The notes under the pieces: model-generated
What the model saw: only the letters and a program-made list of their open reading frames with translations
Databases searched by the model: none
Told to the model about the DNA's origin: nothing
Shown here: positions 26,232-35,881 of the stretch, in pieces
Numbering within the stretch: position 1 is the stretch's first letter
How the letters are laid out: every line of letters starts with the position of its first letter
Origin: Streptomyces zaomyceticus
Lineage (GTDB): Bacteria > Actinomycetota > Actinomycetes > Streptomycetales > Streptomycetaceae
NCBI RefSeq assembly: GCF_014656215.1
Contig: NZ_BNBZ01000019.1
Span: 62,001-126,000, forward strand
Direction of reading: 5' to 3'
DNA: 64,000 nt
Made by a program: the position numbers and the translations under genes

Positions 26232-27032
26232 TCACCCCGCGCCGTCGCCCGTCACCGGACCACGTTCCTGCGGCGGCCGGTTCGGATCCACCTCGCCCGG
26301 CCGGTCCAGCAGCCCGCCGTCCCGCGAGAACCGGGGCAGGAACAGGGCGAGCGCCGGATCGCCGTACAGCGCCACGTACAGCTGGACCAGCCGGCCGTCC
26401 GTCACCTCGCGCCGATGCGCCGGCAGCGGGTACCGCTCCCGCAGCCCCGAGAGCAGCCGCCGCGCCGTCCGCGTGGCCGGTGGCAGCCGCAGCAGCGCCA
26501 CCGCCACGAGCACCGGAACGGCGCCCACCGCCAGCGTCCCCGCCAGCCCCGCACCCGACGCCCCCGTCACGTACGCCCCCACCGCCACCGTCAGCGGTAC
26601 GCACCCCAGCAGCGCCCTGGCCGCCCACCACCGTGCGGGCGGCCGCAGAAGTCCCGCGCCGCGCAGGTCCCCGCGCAGCGCGTCCACCGCCCGCCGTGCC
26701 TCGGGGCGCAGTGTGAGGTCGCGCAGCGCGAAGGCCCGGTGCAGCGCCCCGTGCACTCCCAGCTGCACGGGGTCCCGGGTGCGGCCCGGTCCGCCGTTGG
26801 CCCGAATCGTATGTTTGCGGCCCGCGGCGACGGCGCCCCGCTGATGCAGCGCCACGAGCGCCACGGTCACGGCCGCCCGCCGCCCGCCCCGCAGCAGCGC
26901 CAGGGCCTGCGGCTGCGGCACGCCGTCCGGGTCCGTCTCTTCGCTTTCCTCGCTGCGGGTTCGCAACAGCACGGCGGCGAACAGTAGTTGTCCGCAGGCC
27001 GCACCGATGAACCACCACATCCCTGTCGGCAT
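26232..27032 (-). CDS. TIGR04222-like membrane protein
   Basis: A 266-residue protein recognised by the segment ALALLRGGRRAAVTVALVAL followed by HQRGAVAA, the signature of the actinobacterial TIGR04222 family, whose members lie next to Cys-rich peptides in some genomes. One N-terminal and two central hydrophobic helices (LLGCVPLTVAVGAYVTG and GTLAVGAVPVLVAVALL) are seen. No function is known and no Cys-rich peptide gene is evident beside it here. ATG at 27032 was preferred over an upstream GTG because MWWFIGAACGQLLFAAVLL then forms the first membrane helix directly after the start and a G-rich stretch precedes it. Confidence 0.65.
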   Translation of the reverse strand: MPTGMWWFIGAACGQLLFAAVLLRTRSEESEETDPDGVPQPQALALLRGGRRAAVTVALVALHQRGAVAAGRKHTIRANGGPGRTRDPVQLGVHGALHRAFALRDLTLRPEARRAVDALRGDLRGAGLLRPPARWWAARALLGCVPLTVAVGAYVTGASGAGLAGTLAVGAVPVLVAVALLRLPPATRTARRLLSGLRERYPLPAHRREVTDGRLVQLYVALYGDPALALFLPRFSRDGGLLDRPGEVDPNRPPQERGPVTGDGAG

Positions 27033-27165
27033 GACGCCCACCCCCCGAAGGTGTTGTGCCCGGAGGAGCGTGATCGTCACGCGTGAATGGCCGGATTCGG
27101 ATGCCGAGGTGTTGTGTGCGGTACGGTTCCGGGCCCCGGCGCCCTCCGACGTGCCGCCCCGTGCC

Positions 27166-28854
27166 TCAGGCGCCGCCCGAGGCCAGGTCGTCGGCGGCGG
27201 TGTTCACCGGCTGCGGGGTGCCGGTCAGGTCGAGGACGAAGAGCGGGAGCCCGATCTCGGCGGCCCGCGAGCGGGCCTCAGGGGTGTAGCCGGCGAGCGA
27301 GAAGAACACGCTCACCGCGGAGGTGCTCAATCCGTTCAGCCACAGGCACTCGACGGCCCGCAAACCGGTGGGCCGGGTGCTGGGGTCGACCTGTGCGACA
27401 AGACCCGGAGCCCGCAGATCCACCCCGGACGCGGGGCGCTCCTCGGGCTGCACGACGTCCCGGAACCCCAGCCAGCGCAGGTACCCGGCCGCCGCGGCGA
27501 CCGCGTCCCGCGCGGTCCGGATCGTCAGCGGCCGGAACGTCCCGCGCACCGGGGCGGGGCGCGGGGCGGTCGGGGGCAGCGGGATGTGGGAGGGGTACCG
27601 CTCGGCGAACGTGCGGGGCCCGCCCGTGCGGGGCGGCGTCGTGGGGCGCCGGTGTGCGGCGGACCCGGGAGCGGAGCCGGCCCCGGGGACACCGGACCCT
27701 CGCCCGGCGCTGCCGGGACCCGTCCCCGCGCTGCCGGTCCCCGGATCCGTGCTGCCGGGGCCCGTATCCGCAGCCCCGAGACCCGTCTCCCCGCCACCGA
27801 GTCCGCCACCGTGTCCGGTGCCGGTGCCCGGGCCGGTGGACGCGGTGGTACCTCGCCCGCCCGAGGGGCCCGTACCGAACCACGCCGAGCCGGGCTCGAC
27901 GGCCCGGTGGTGTGCCGTATCGGCGGAGCCGTCCGCACCGGGCGTGCGGGGCCCGTCCGCGGCGGCCGGGCCGGAGGGCGAGAGGGGGTCGGCGTCCGGG
28001 TCCGAAGGGGAGAACGGCGTCCGACCTGTGGAAGAACCGTCCTCGGCACCGGCCCCGCCGGCCCCACGGGCTCCGTCGAAACCGCCCCCGGTCCCACCCG
28101 CGAAGCCCCTGCTCGTGGCGTCCGCGCCGGCGCCCGTACCCCTGCCCCCGGCCGCCGTCCCGCCCGAGTCGGCTCGGTGCCGGCCGGGGAAGGACCCCTC
28201 CGTGCCGTGGCCGCCCCCGCCGGTCCCGCTCGCACCGCGCTCGTCCGTGCCGCTGCCGCTCACGCCCGGCCCGCCGAGCGCGCCCGGACCCGCACCCGCT
28301 CCCGTACCGCCGCCCGTTCCCGTCGGGGCGGCACCCGCTTCCGGCCACGACCCGGCGGTTCCGCCCGAGCCGCCGGAGCCACCGGCCGGACCGCGCGCTC
28401 CGGGGACGTGGAACGGCGGGTCGCCGGGGCGGCCGGGGACACCCGGTGCCGTGTCCCGGCCCGGCTGTCCGGTTTCGGCTGTCGTGCCGAGAGGTCCCGT
28501 CCGGTAGGGCGGCCCCGCGGCCTCGCCCGCCGTACGGGCCACCGCCTCCGTCCCGTCCGACGCGTCCACCGCCCTGACCGGCACCCGCAGGACCGTTCCG
28601 CAGCTGCAGCCCAGTTCCGGGTGGGGCCAGTCGTCCTCGCGGCCGCAGGCACCGCAGCGGACGGTGACCCATTCGTCCGTCCAGTTCCGGTGGGTGATGG
28701 GTTCCGCCGTCGCGCCCGCCGTGACCGGTGGCGCCACCGGGCTTCCGCACGCGCAGGGGAAGACGGGTGCCGCGTATGCCTGCGTGCGCAGGCATTCCGG
28801 GCAGCGCACCGGTACCGACTCGCCCACAACCAACCCCCTGTCGTTCGGTCCCAT
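27166..28854 (-). CDS. zinc-ribbon protein with Gly-rich linker and C-terminal Mrr/restriction-endonuclease-like domain
   Basis: A 562-residue three-part protein. Residues 18-37 (CPEC...CACG) and about 66-90 (CGACG...CSCG) look like two zinc ribbons. A roughly 320-residue Gly/Thr/Ser/Pro-rich linker follows. The last 130 residues resemble the Mrr-type PD-(D/E)XK fold: YLRWLGFRDV, GVDLRAPGLVAQVDPS and SVFFSLAGYTPEARSRAAEI, then FVLDLTG. The catalytic pattern D-x9-QxK appears as Asp479 and Gln488-Val-Asp490, so the lysine is replaced by Asp and nuclease activity is doubtful. The start is uncertain: the ATG at 28854 lacks a good RBS and a GTG eight to nine codons later is possible. Function unknown. 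Confidence 0.6.
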   Translation of the reverse strand: MGPNDRGLVVGESVPVRCPECLRTQAYAAPVFPCACGSPVAPPVTAGATAEPITHRNWTDEWVTVRCGACGREDDWPHPELGCSCGTVLRVPVRAVDASDGTEAVARTAGEAAGPPYRTGPLGTTAETGQPGRDTAPGVPGRPGDPPFHVPGARGPAGGSGGSGGTAGSWPEAGAAPTGTGGGTGAGAGPGALGGPGVSGSGTDERGASGTGGGGHGTEGSFPGRHRADSGGTAAGGRGTGAGADATSRGFAGGTGGGFDGARGAGGAGAEDGSSTGRTPFSPSDPDADPLSPSGPAAADGPRTPGADGSADTAHHRAVEPGSAWFGTGPSGGRGTTASTGPGTGTGHGGGLGGGETGLGAADTGPGSTDPGTGSAGTGPGSAGRGSGVPGAGSAPGSAAHRRPTTPPRTGGPRTFAERYPSHIPLPPTAPRPAPVRGTFRPLTIRTARDAVAAAAGYLRWLGFRDVVQPEERPASGVDLRAPGLVAQVDPSTRPTGLRAVECLWLNGLSTSAVSVFFSLAGYTPEARSRAAEIGLPLFVLDLTGTPQPVNTAADDLASGGA

Positions 28855-28923
28855 CGTCCACCCATCGACTGCCTCGGGGGAGGGTGTTCGGCCACTTCCG
28901 TGATCCCGCAGCGCGGACTTCTC

Positions 28924-28991
28924 TTGACGGCTCTCCGGAGCCCGACCTACATTGCTTCCGTATAGCAGAACAGTATTTCCGCATTACGGAA
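28924..28991 (+). promoter_or_regulatory. gcl promoter with paired AllR-like operators
   Basis: A -35 TTGACG (28924-28929) and -10 TACATT (28948-28953) are 18 bases apart. Two 15-bp palindromes follow: TTCCGTATAGCAGAA (28956-28970, one mismatch) and TTCCGCATTACGGAA (28977-28991, perfect); their starts are 21 bp apart, two helical turns. They lie over the expected transcription start and initial region, a repressor position. The same pair occurs at hyi, aceB and allR/allB. Confidence 0.8.
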
Positions 28992-29060
28992 ACAAGCCGC
29001 CCCGGGGTCCTGAGCCGACCGGTGGGCTTGGATCCGCCCGGCCGAAGCAGGAGCACTCCC

Positions 29061-30848
<1,788 letters not shown>

Positions 30849-30860
30849 TCGTCCCCCTCG

Positions 30861-31874
30861 TCAGAGGGACCGACCCCCGCCCCGAGGAGCACCGGGGCGG
30901 GGGTCTCCCTGTGCCGCCACCAGCACCGCCCCCGCCTCCGTCCACTCGTACAGCACCGAACGGCCCGCCCGTCCCCGCCGTACGAGCCCGGCGTCGAGCA
31001 GTACCTTCAGATGGCGTCCCACCGAACCGAGTCCCTGACCGGTGAGTGCCACCAACTGGCTGGTGGACAGCGGTGATCCGAGCCGGACCAGCACCCCCGC
31101 GCGTGCCTGCCCGAGCAGGGTCCCGAGCGCCTCGGGCACGGCAGGGCCCGCCACGTCGGCCAGAACGCCCGCGCAGGGATAGACGATCGCGCTCCGCTCC
31201 GTCCCCTCCCACGACACCCAGCCGGTGGCCGGCGTCACCGGTACGAGCAGCAGCCGCCCCTCGACGAACGAACGCGCGGGGTAGTCGCGGGTGTTGACCT
31301 GGAGCCGGCCGTCGCCGAGCCAGCGCGTCTTCCCCGGGCACAGCTCGTCGAGCGCCGCCGCCCAGCCCGAGCGGCTCAGCCGTGCCGTCCGTGCCGTCAC
31401 ATCGGCCTCCAGCACGCGTCGCCGCCGTGTCCACTCCGGCAGCACCGTCTCCCGCCACACCCAGCCGAGTACGCCCGCGAGCCGCCGCGGCAGGTCGCGG
31501 GCCGAGCGCAGCGGCTCCGGCACCGGACCGCCGATCGCCACGGCCAACTGGTCGACGGCATCCGCCGGTCCGGTCGCGAGGACCGCCTCGACCTCCTCCT
31601 CGAAGCTCCGCTCGCGGTCGCCCGTCGGGGTGGGGGTGAGGAAGTCCGCGTTCCAGGTGGGTCCGATGGCCGCCCGCACCAGCAGCCCGTCGAGCGGATC
31701 GGCCGCGAGCCGCTCCCGGTACGCGGACAGGTGCCGGTCGAGCCAGGCGCGCTCGCCCGGGTGCGTCATCGCCCCCGCGTGCAGGGTCTTGAGCGAGGCG
31801 ACCGTCTCGGCGAGCGGCGAGAAGACGAAACCGCTCCCCGCCAGGGTGTCCGTACCGATCTGCCACCAGCCCAC
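30861..31874 (-). CDS. DUF5937/ArsR-type winged-helix transcriptional regulator
   Basis: A 337-residue regulator. The long N-terminal part (FVFSPLAETVASLKTLHAGA, residues about 15-34, and the later WKRETVLPEW-like region) matches the DUF5937 sensor found fused to ArsR-type HTHs in Streptomyces. The C-terminal winged helix reads PLSTSQLVALTGQGLGSVGR followed by HLKVLLDAGLVRRGRAGRSVLYEWT. GTG at 31874 was chosen because GGGGAGG lies six bases upstream. It is divergent from an MFS transporter gene, 57 bases apart, and probably represses it. The gcl terminator lies inside its last codons. Confidence 0.8.
   Translation of the reverse strand: MGWWQIGTDTLAGSGFVFSPLAETVASLKTLHAGAMTHPGERAWLDRHLSAYRERLAADPLDGLLVRAAIGPTWNADFLTPTPTGDRERSFEEEVEAVLATGPADAVDQLAVAIGGPVPEPLRSARDLPRRLAGVLGWVWRETVLPEWTRRRRVLEADVTARTARLSRSGWAAALDELCPGKTRWLGDGRLQVNTRDYPARSFVEGRLLLVPVTPATGWVSWEGTERSAIVYPCAGVLADVAGPAVPEALGTLLGQARAGVLVRLGSPLSTSQLVALTGQGLGSVGRHLKVLLDAGLVRRGRAGRSVLYEWTEAGAVLVAAQGDPRPGAPRGGGRSL
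30872..30905 (+). terminator. gcl terminator embedded in the 3' end of the convergent gene
   Basis: A perfect 13-bp stem (30872-30884 with 30893-30905, eight-base loop) lies 24 bases after the gcl stop. It falls inside the coding end of the convergent DUF5937 gene and encodes its PGAPRGGGR tail. It could stop transcripts from both directions. Confidence 0.7.
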
Positions 31875-31931
31875 GTTTCGCCTCCCCGCGAAACAGTACC
31901 GGCGGTCGGGGCGCTCCCCGAGACTCCCCGC

Positions 31932-33158
31932 ATGCCCTGCTACCGCGATCTCTTCCGTACCCCCGAATTCACCCCGCTCTTCCTCACCGGCGCCGTCCAC
32001 ACCGCCGCCCAGACGGTCGTCGGGCTCGGGCTCGCCACGCTCGTGTTCCGCGCGACCGGCTCCCCGCTCCTCTCCGCGCTCGCGCTCTTCGGGCCCTCCC
32101 TCGCCCACCTGCTCGGGGCGACGACCCTGCTCTCGGCGGCCGACCGGCTGCCGCCGCGCGCGGCCATCGCCGGGATCGCGCTGTTCTTCTCCGTCGGCAC
32201 CGCCGCCCTCGCGATCCCCGGGCTTCCCACCTGGGCGGTCTTCGCGGTCCTCCTCGCCGAGGGGCTCGCGGCCTCGCTCGGCGGCGGGGTGCGCCACGGC
32301 CTCCTGAACGAGATCCTCGCCCGCGAGGACTACCTGCTCGGGCGCTCGGTGACGAACATGTCCGTCGGCGTCTGCCAGATCCTCGGCTTCGCCGCCGGCG
32401 GTGTCCTGATCGCCGTCCTCGCGCCACGCGGCACGGTCCTCGTGGGCGCCGGGCTCTACCTCGCCGCCGCGCTCCTCGCCCGCCTCGGCCTCGGGGTGCG
32501 GCCGCCCCGCGCCGCGGGCCGGGCCTCGGTCGGCGAGACCTGGCGCACCAACCGCAGGCTGCTGTCCGCGCCGGCGCGGCGGCGCGCCTATCTCGCCCTC
32601 TGGGTGCCGAACGGCCTGATCGTGGGCTGCGAGTCGCTCTTCGTGCCGTACGACCCCGAGCGCGCCGGGCTCCTCTTCGCCTGCGCCGCGCTGGGGATGC
32701 TGGCCGGGGACACCGCGGTCGGCCGTTTCGTACCGGCGCGGCTGCGGGGCCGGCTCCGTTTCCCGCTCCAGGCGCTGCTGGCGGCCCCGTTCCTGGTCTT
32801 CGCCCTGGACCCGGCGCTGCCACTCGCGCTGCTCGCGGTGACGGTCTCGGCGATCGGGTACGGGGCGAGCCTCCTGCACCAGGAGCGGCTGATGGCCCTG
32901 GTGCCGGAGGAACTGAGCGGTCACGCCCTCGGCCTGCACAGCTCGGGGATGCTCGCCCTTCAGGGGGTGAGCGCGGCGCTCGCCGGCACCCTCGCCCAGT
33001 ACACGTCGCCGCGCACCGGGATGGTGCTGCTCGCTCTCGCCTCGCTCGGCGTGACGTTCTCGCTGGCCCGGGCCGAGGCGAGGGCGCAGGACCCTACTCC
33101 GGTGCCGCCGAGCGGATCACGACCGTCTCCTCGCAGGGACCGTCGGCGAACAGTTTGA
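31932..33158 (+). CDS. MFS transporter
   Basis: A 408-residue major facilitator protein with about 11-12 hydrophobic helices (for example TPLFLTGAVHTAAQTVVGLG and LLAGTLAQY-like segments), of the group used for drug or metabolite export. Glycine- and alanine-rich helices and the short positive loops SVGETWRTNRRLL and RLRGRLRFPLQ fit the topology. It is divergent from the DUF5937/ArsR regulator, whose likely ligand is the exported compound. Its 3' end overlaps the convergent HNH gene by 65 bases, and the overlapping C-terminal tail (PPSGSRPSPRRDRRRTV) is not conserved-looking, so the stop may have drifted. Confidence 0.85.
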   Translation: MPCYRDLFRTPEFTPLFLTGAVHTAAQTVVGLGLATLVFRATGSPLLSALALFGPSLAHLLGATTLLSAADRLPPRAAIAGIALFFSVGTAALAIPGLPTWAVFAVLLAEGLAASLGGGVRHGLLNEILAREDYLLGRSVTNMSVGVCQILGFAAGGVLIAVLAPRGTVLVGAGLYLAAALLARLGLGVRPPRAAGRASVGETWRTNRRLLSAPARRRAYLALWVPNGLIVGCESLFVPYDPERAGLLFACAALGMLAGDTAVGRFVPARLRGRLRFPLQALLAAPFLVFALDPALPLALLAVTVSAIGYGASLLHQERLMALVPEELSGHALGLHSSGMLALQGVSAALAGTLAQYTSPRTGMVLLALASLGVTFSLARAEARAQDPTPVPPSGSRPSPRRDRRRTV

Positions 33159-33759
33159 GCGCCTCCACCTCGTCCTTGTCGGCCGACAGACCCCAGCGCA
33201 GCTTGGTGGACACCCACTCTCCGACGTAACGGCAGTACCGGGCGGCGTCCGAGGGCACCCAGTCGGCCGGGTCCCGCCCCGCCTTGTCCTGCTTGCTGCG
33301 GGCGGTGACGGCGACGAGGGTCGCGGTGGCGCCCTGGTCGTTGGCGAACCTCTCGCGCCGGGCGGCCGTCCAGCCGGAGGCCCCCGACTCCCAGGCCTCG
33401 GTGAGCGGGACGAGGTGGTCGACGCCGAGGGCGGCGGGGTCGGAGACGCTCTGGCCGTCGTAGTACGAGATCCAGCGGCCGCCGGTCAGCGTGCAGCCCT
33501 CGCCGGTCTTCGGCGCGTCGACGGCCTCGGCGAGCAGGACCTCGGAGCGGGTGTCGCAGCCGTCCGTCGCGTCGAGACCGGCGTTCCAGTGCGGGAACGC
33601 GCCGGCCTGGAAGCCGTCCGGCTCCTCGGCCGCCTCGGTGAGCTCGGCGAGCGCGTCGGGCAGCATCACGACGTTCGCGGAGAGGGCGGGGGAGGGGGCG
33701 GCGAGCGGGGACAGGATGAGGGCGAGCGGGGTGAGCCCGCGCAACAGGTTCTTGATCAC
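33094..33759 (-). CDS. secreted HNH endonuclease family protein (GmrSD/DUF1524-like)
   Basis: A 221-residue protein with a signal peptide (residues 1-28, PLALILSPLAAPSPALSA) and the DUF1524-type HNH fold: GVDHLVPLTEAWESGA carries the general-base His, followed by RFANDQGATATLVAVTARS and KQDKAGRDPADWVP. Two further Cys (DGCDTR and GCTLTGG) and AARYCRYVGEW suggest disulfide formation outside the cell. Such small exported nucleases are frequent in Streptomyces and may serve nutrient scavenging of DNA. The Asn usually found in SRSN-SK is not obvious here. It is convergent with, and overlaps, the MFS gene end. Confidence 0.85.
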   Translation of the reverse strand: MIKNLLRGLTPLALILSPLAAPSPALSANVVMLPDALAELTEAAEEPDGFQAGAFPHWNAGLDATDGCDTRSEVLLAEAVDAPKTGEGCTLTGGRWISYYDGQSVSDPAALGVDHLVPLTEAWESGASGWTAARRERFANDQGATATLVAVTARSKQDKAGRDPADWVPSDAARYCRYVGEWVSTKLRWGLSADKDEVEALKLFADGPCEETVVIRSAAPE

Positions 33760-34235
33760 CTACGAGTGGATAGCGCCCACGGCGGGACGCGGTGGGCCCG
33801 AATCGCGGTGCGATCGCCCGAGCGGGTGCGGATCTTCACCGCAGAAACGATGCGCTGGCAGGCCCGCGCACACAAGAAGAGCGCGGAACCAGGGACCGTA
33901 AACCTGGTTCCGCGCCCTCCGGCTTGTACCCGCCCGACGGCACGAGGCTGGCGCGACAGGACGTTCGCGCCGCCGGGCGGAGTCTTCGGGTGGTGCTCTG
34001 CCTCCCCGGGGAGGGGGCGTTGGGACCGCGGCGGTGCCGACGGGCGGCCGGTGGTCCCCTTCTTTCAGGTCAAGAAGGGGGATCGGCGCCCTTACCACCG
34101 CACTGGCTCGACGCCGCCGCGGTCCTCACGCTTGTCCGGATCACCGGCCACCCCTCATCCGGGTCGGCGATCCGGACCACGTACGACACTGACCTCCCGT
34201 CAGGTGTCGTACGCAGTCTGGGTGTTGCTGGTCGG
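33760..34235. other. 476-bp non-coding stretch with four long inverted repeats
   Basis: No credible gene is seen. The stretch carries four separate hairpins: a perfect 13-bp stem at 33881-33893/33903-33915; a perfect 9-bp stem at 34056-34064/34072-34080; a 9-bp stem at 34134-34142/34169-34177 with a long loop; and a 9-bp stem plus bulge at 34181-34189/34204-34212. The last one lies 24 bases beyond the catalase stop and can serve as its terminator. The others have no clear gene partner. No tRNA-like T-loop sequence was found. Confidence 0.6.
34181..34212 (-). terminator. catalase terminator
   Basis: GTACGACAC pairs with GTGTCGTAC, and TGAC/GTCA continues the stem after a bulged base. It lies immediately downstream of the catalase stop codon on the minus strand. 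Confidence 0.6.
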
Positions 34236-35693
34236 TCAGTCCTCGCGCAGGGCGTTGACGGCTTCGGCCACGCGCTTGCCGTAGTCCGCGTCGGCGGCGG
34301 CGAAGTGCGCGAGGTTCTTCTCGATGACGTCCTCGCGGGACACCTGGGAGAGACCGCCCGCGATGTTGGCGACGAGGCGCTTCTTCTCGTCCTCGGACAT
34401 CAGCCGGTAGAGCTCACCGGCCTGGAAGAAGTCGTCGTCCTTGGTGTGCTGCGGCGCCTCGTGGGTGCCGGTCCAGCCGTGGATCGCGAGCGGGGCGGAG
34501 AGCGCCGCGTCGGTCTGGGTCGGGCCCTGGTACGAGTTGGGCTCGTAGTTCTTGTCGTGGCGCGAGCCCTGGCGGGTGGCCATGGCGCCGTCCCGGCCGT
34601 AGTTCTCCGCGACGGTCGCCTTGGGGGCGTTCACCGCGAGCTGGGTGTGGTTGACACCGAGGCGGTAGCGGTGGGCGTCCGCGTAGGCGAAGAGACGGCC
34701 CTGGAGCATCTTGTCCGGCGAGGGGCCGATGCCCGGGACGAAGTTGTTCGGGGAGAACGCGGCCTGCTCGACCTCGGCGAAGACGTTGTCCGGGTTGCGG
34801 TCGAGGACCAGCCGGCCCACGCGCTGCAGCGGGTAGTCGCTGTGCGGCCACACCTTGGTGAGGTCGAAGGGGTTGAAGCGGTAGTCCACGGCCTCGGCGG
34901 CCGGCATCACCTGTACGTACAGGGTCCACGAGGGGTTCACACCGCGCTCGATGGCCTGCAGCAGGTCGGTCTGGTGCGAGTTCGCGTCCTTGCCGACGAG
35001 CTCGGCGGCCTGGTCGGCGGAGAGGCTGCGGATGCCCTGGTTCGTCTTGAAGTGGTACTTGACGAAGAAGGCCTCGCCCGCCTCGTTGGTCCACTGGTAG
35101 GTGTGCGAGCCGTAGCCGTTCATGTGACGGTACGAGGCCGGGATGCCGCGGTCGCCCATGAGCCAGGTGATCTGGTGGGTGGCCTCGGGGGCGTGCGCCC
35201 AGAAGTCCCAGACGTTGTCCGCCTCCTGCTTGCCCGTGAAGGGGTCGCGCTTCTGGGAGTGGATGAAGTCGGGGAACTTGATCGGGTCCTTGATGAAGAA
35301 CACCGGGGTGTTGTTGCCGACGAGGTCGTAGTTGCCCTCTTCGGTGTAGAACTTCAGCGCGAAGCCGCGCGGGTCACGGACCGCGTCCGCGCCACCGAGC
35401 GAGTCGGCGACGGTGGAGAAGCGGATGAACGTCTCGGTCTTCCTGCCGACCTCGCCGAGGAAGTTCGCCTTGGTGAAGCCGGTGACGTCGTCGGTCACCT
35501 CGAAGTAGCCGTACGCGCCGGAGCCGCGGGCGTGGACCACGCGCTCCGGGATCCGCTCACGGTTGAAGCGCGCGAGCTTCTCCAGCAGGTGCTGGTCCTG
35601 GAGGAGGAGAGGGCCACCGACGCCGGCGGTGGCGGAGTTCTGGTTGTCGGCGACGGGGGCGCCGGACTCGGTCGTAAGCACGCGCTTCGACAT
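34236..35693 (-). CDS. katA: monofunctional heme catalase
   Basis: A 485-residue small-subunit catalase (clade 3 size) that disproportionates hydrogen peroxide. The N-terminal segment RIPERVVHARGSGAYGYFEV contains the catalytic His; the distal Asn is in the VGNNTPVFFIKDPIKFPDFI region; the proximal heme ligand Tyr is in GRLFAYADAHRYRLG. The ATG at 35693 gives the normal family start MSKRVLTTESGAPV; an in-frame extension has no RBS. It lies among purine genes whose urate oxidase produces peroxide, which explains the location. Its promoter carries a palindrome shared with uraD, and a hairpin follows the stop. Confidence 0.95.
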   Translation of the reverse strand: MSKRVLTTESGAPVADNQNSATAGVGGPLLLQDQHLLEKLARFNRERIPERVVHARGSGAYGYFEVTDDVTGFTKANFLGEVGRKTETFIRFSTVADSLGGADAVRDPRGFALKFYTEEGNYDLVGNNTPVFFIKDPIKFPDFIHSQKRDPFTGKQEADNVWDFWAHAPEATHQITWLMGDRGIPASYRHMNGYGSHTYQWTNEAGEAFFVKYHFKTNQGIRSLSADQAAELVGKDANSHQTDLLQAIERGVNPSWTLYVQVMPAAEAVDYRFNPFDLTKVWPHSDYPLQRVGRLVLDRNPDNVFAEVEQAAFSPNNFVPGIGPSPDKMLQGRLFAYADAHRYRLGVNHTQLAVNAPKATVAENYGRDGAMATRQGSRHDKNYEPNSYQGPTQTDAALSAPLAIHGWTGTHEAPQHTKDDDFFQAGELYRLMSEDEKKRLVANIAGGLSQVSREDVIEKNLAHFAAADADYGKRVAEAVNALRED

Positions 35694-35733
35694 CGTGACC
35701 TTCCGTACGGGAGCTCTGCTGACGGTGCGAGGA

Positions 35734-35774
35734 GCGTAAATTCGGCTCGAACGTGACGTCAACAGTTTGTTGAA
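35734..35774 (-). promoter_or_regulatory. katA promoter with TTCAACA-N3-TGTTGAA palindrome
   Basis: Reading the minus strand, -35 TTGACG (35762 to 35757) is followed after 17 bases by TTACGC (35739 to 35734). A 17-bp palindrome, on the plus strand GTCAACAGTTTGTTGAA (35758-35774), overlaps the -35 box. The arrangement and sequence are almost identical to the uraD promoter (TTTTCAACAAASTGTTGACGT on the coding strand in both). Confidence 0.7.
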
Positions 35775-35788
35775 AAGGAAGTGTGGTG

Positions 35789-35850
35789 TTCCGGTCGGCG
35801 GCGACGCCTGGGCGCGACAGGACAGGTGTCAGCGCCGCCGCCGACCGGAA
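35789..35850 (-). terminator. inverted repeat between katA promoter and glxR 3' end
   Basis: A perfect 15-bp inverted repeat (35789-35803 with 35836-35850) encloses a 32-base loop. A second, smaller stem (GCCCCCG/CGGGGGC, 35858-35875) lies next to the glxR stop. They probably terminate the hyi-glxR transcript before it reaches the katA promoter. Confidence 0.6.
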
Positions 35851-35881
35851 ATCTGGGGCCCCCGCTCACGGGGGCGACGGG

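Noticed and set aside
28924..29060. A riboswitch (TPP or glycine type) in the gcl leader
   Set aside because: The leader is only about 100 bases and is explained by two operator palindromes; no conserved riboswitch core sequences are visible.
33881..33915. Possible tRNA or tRNA fragment in the hairpin-rich stretch
   Set aside because: The stem is 13 bp with a nine-base loop; no T-loop GTTCRA, D-loop or anticodon arrangement can be drawn.
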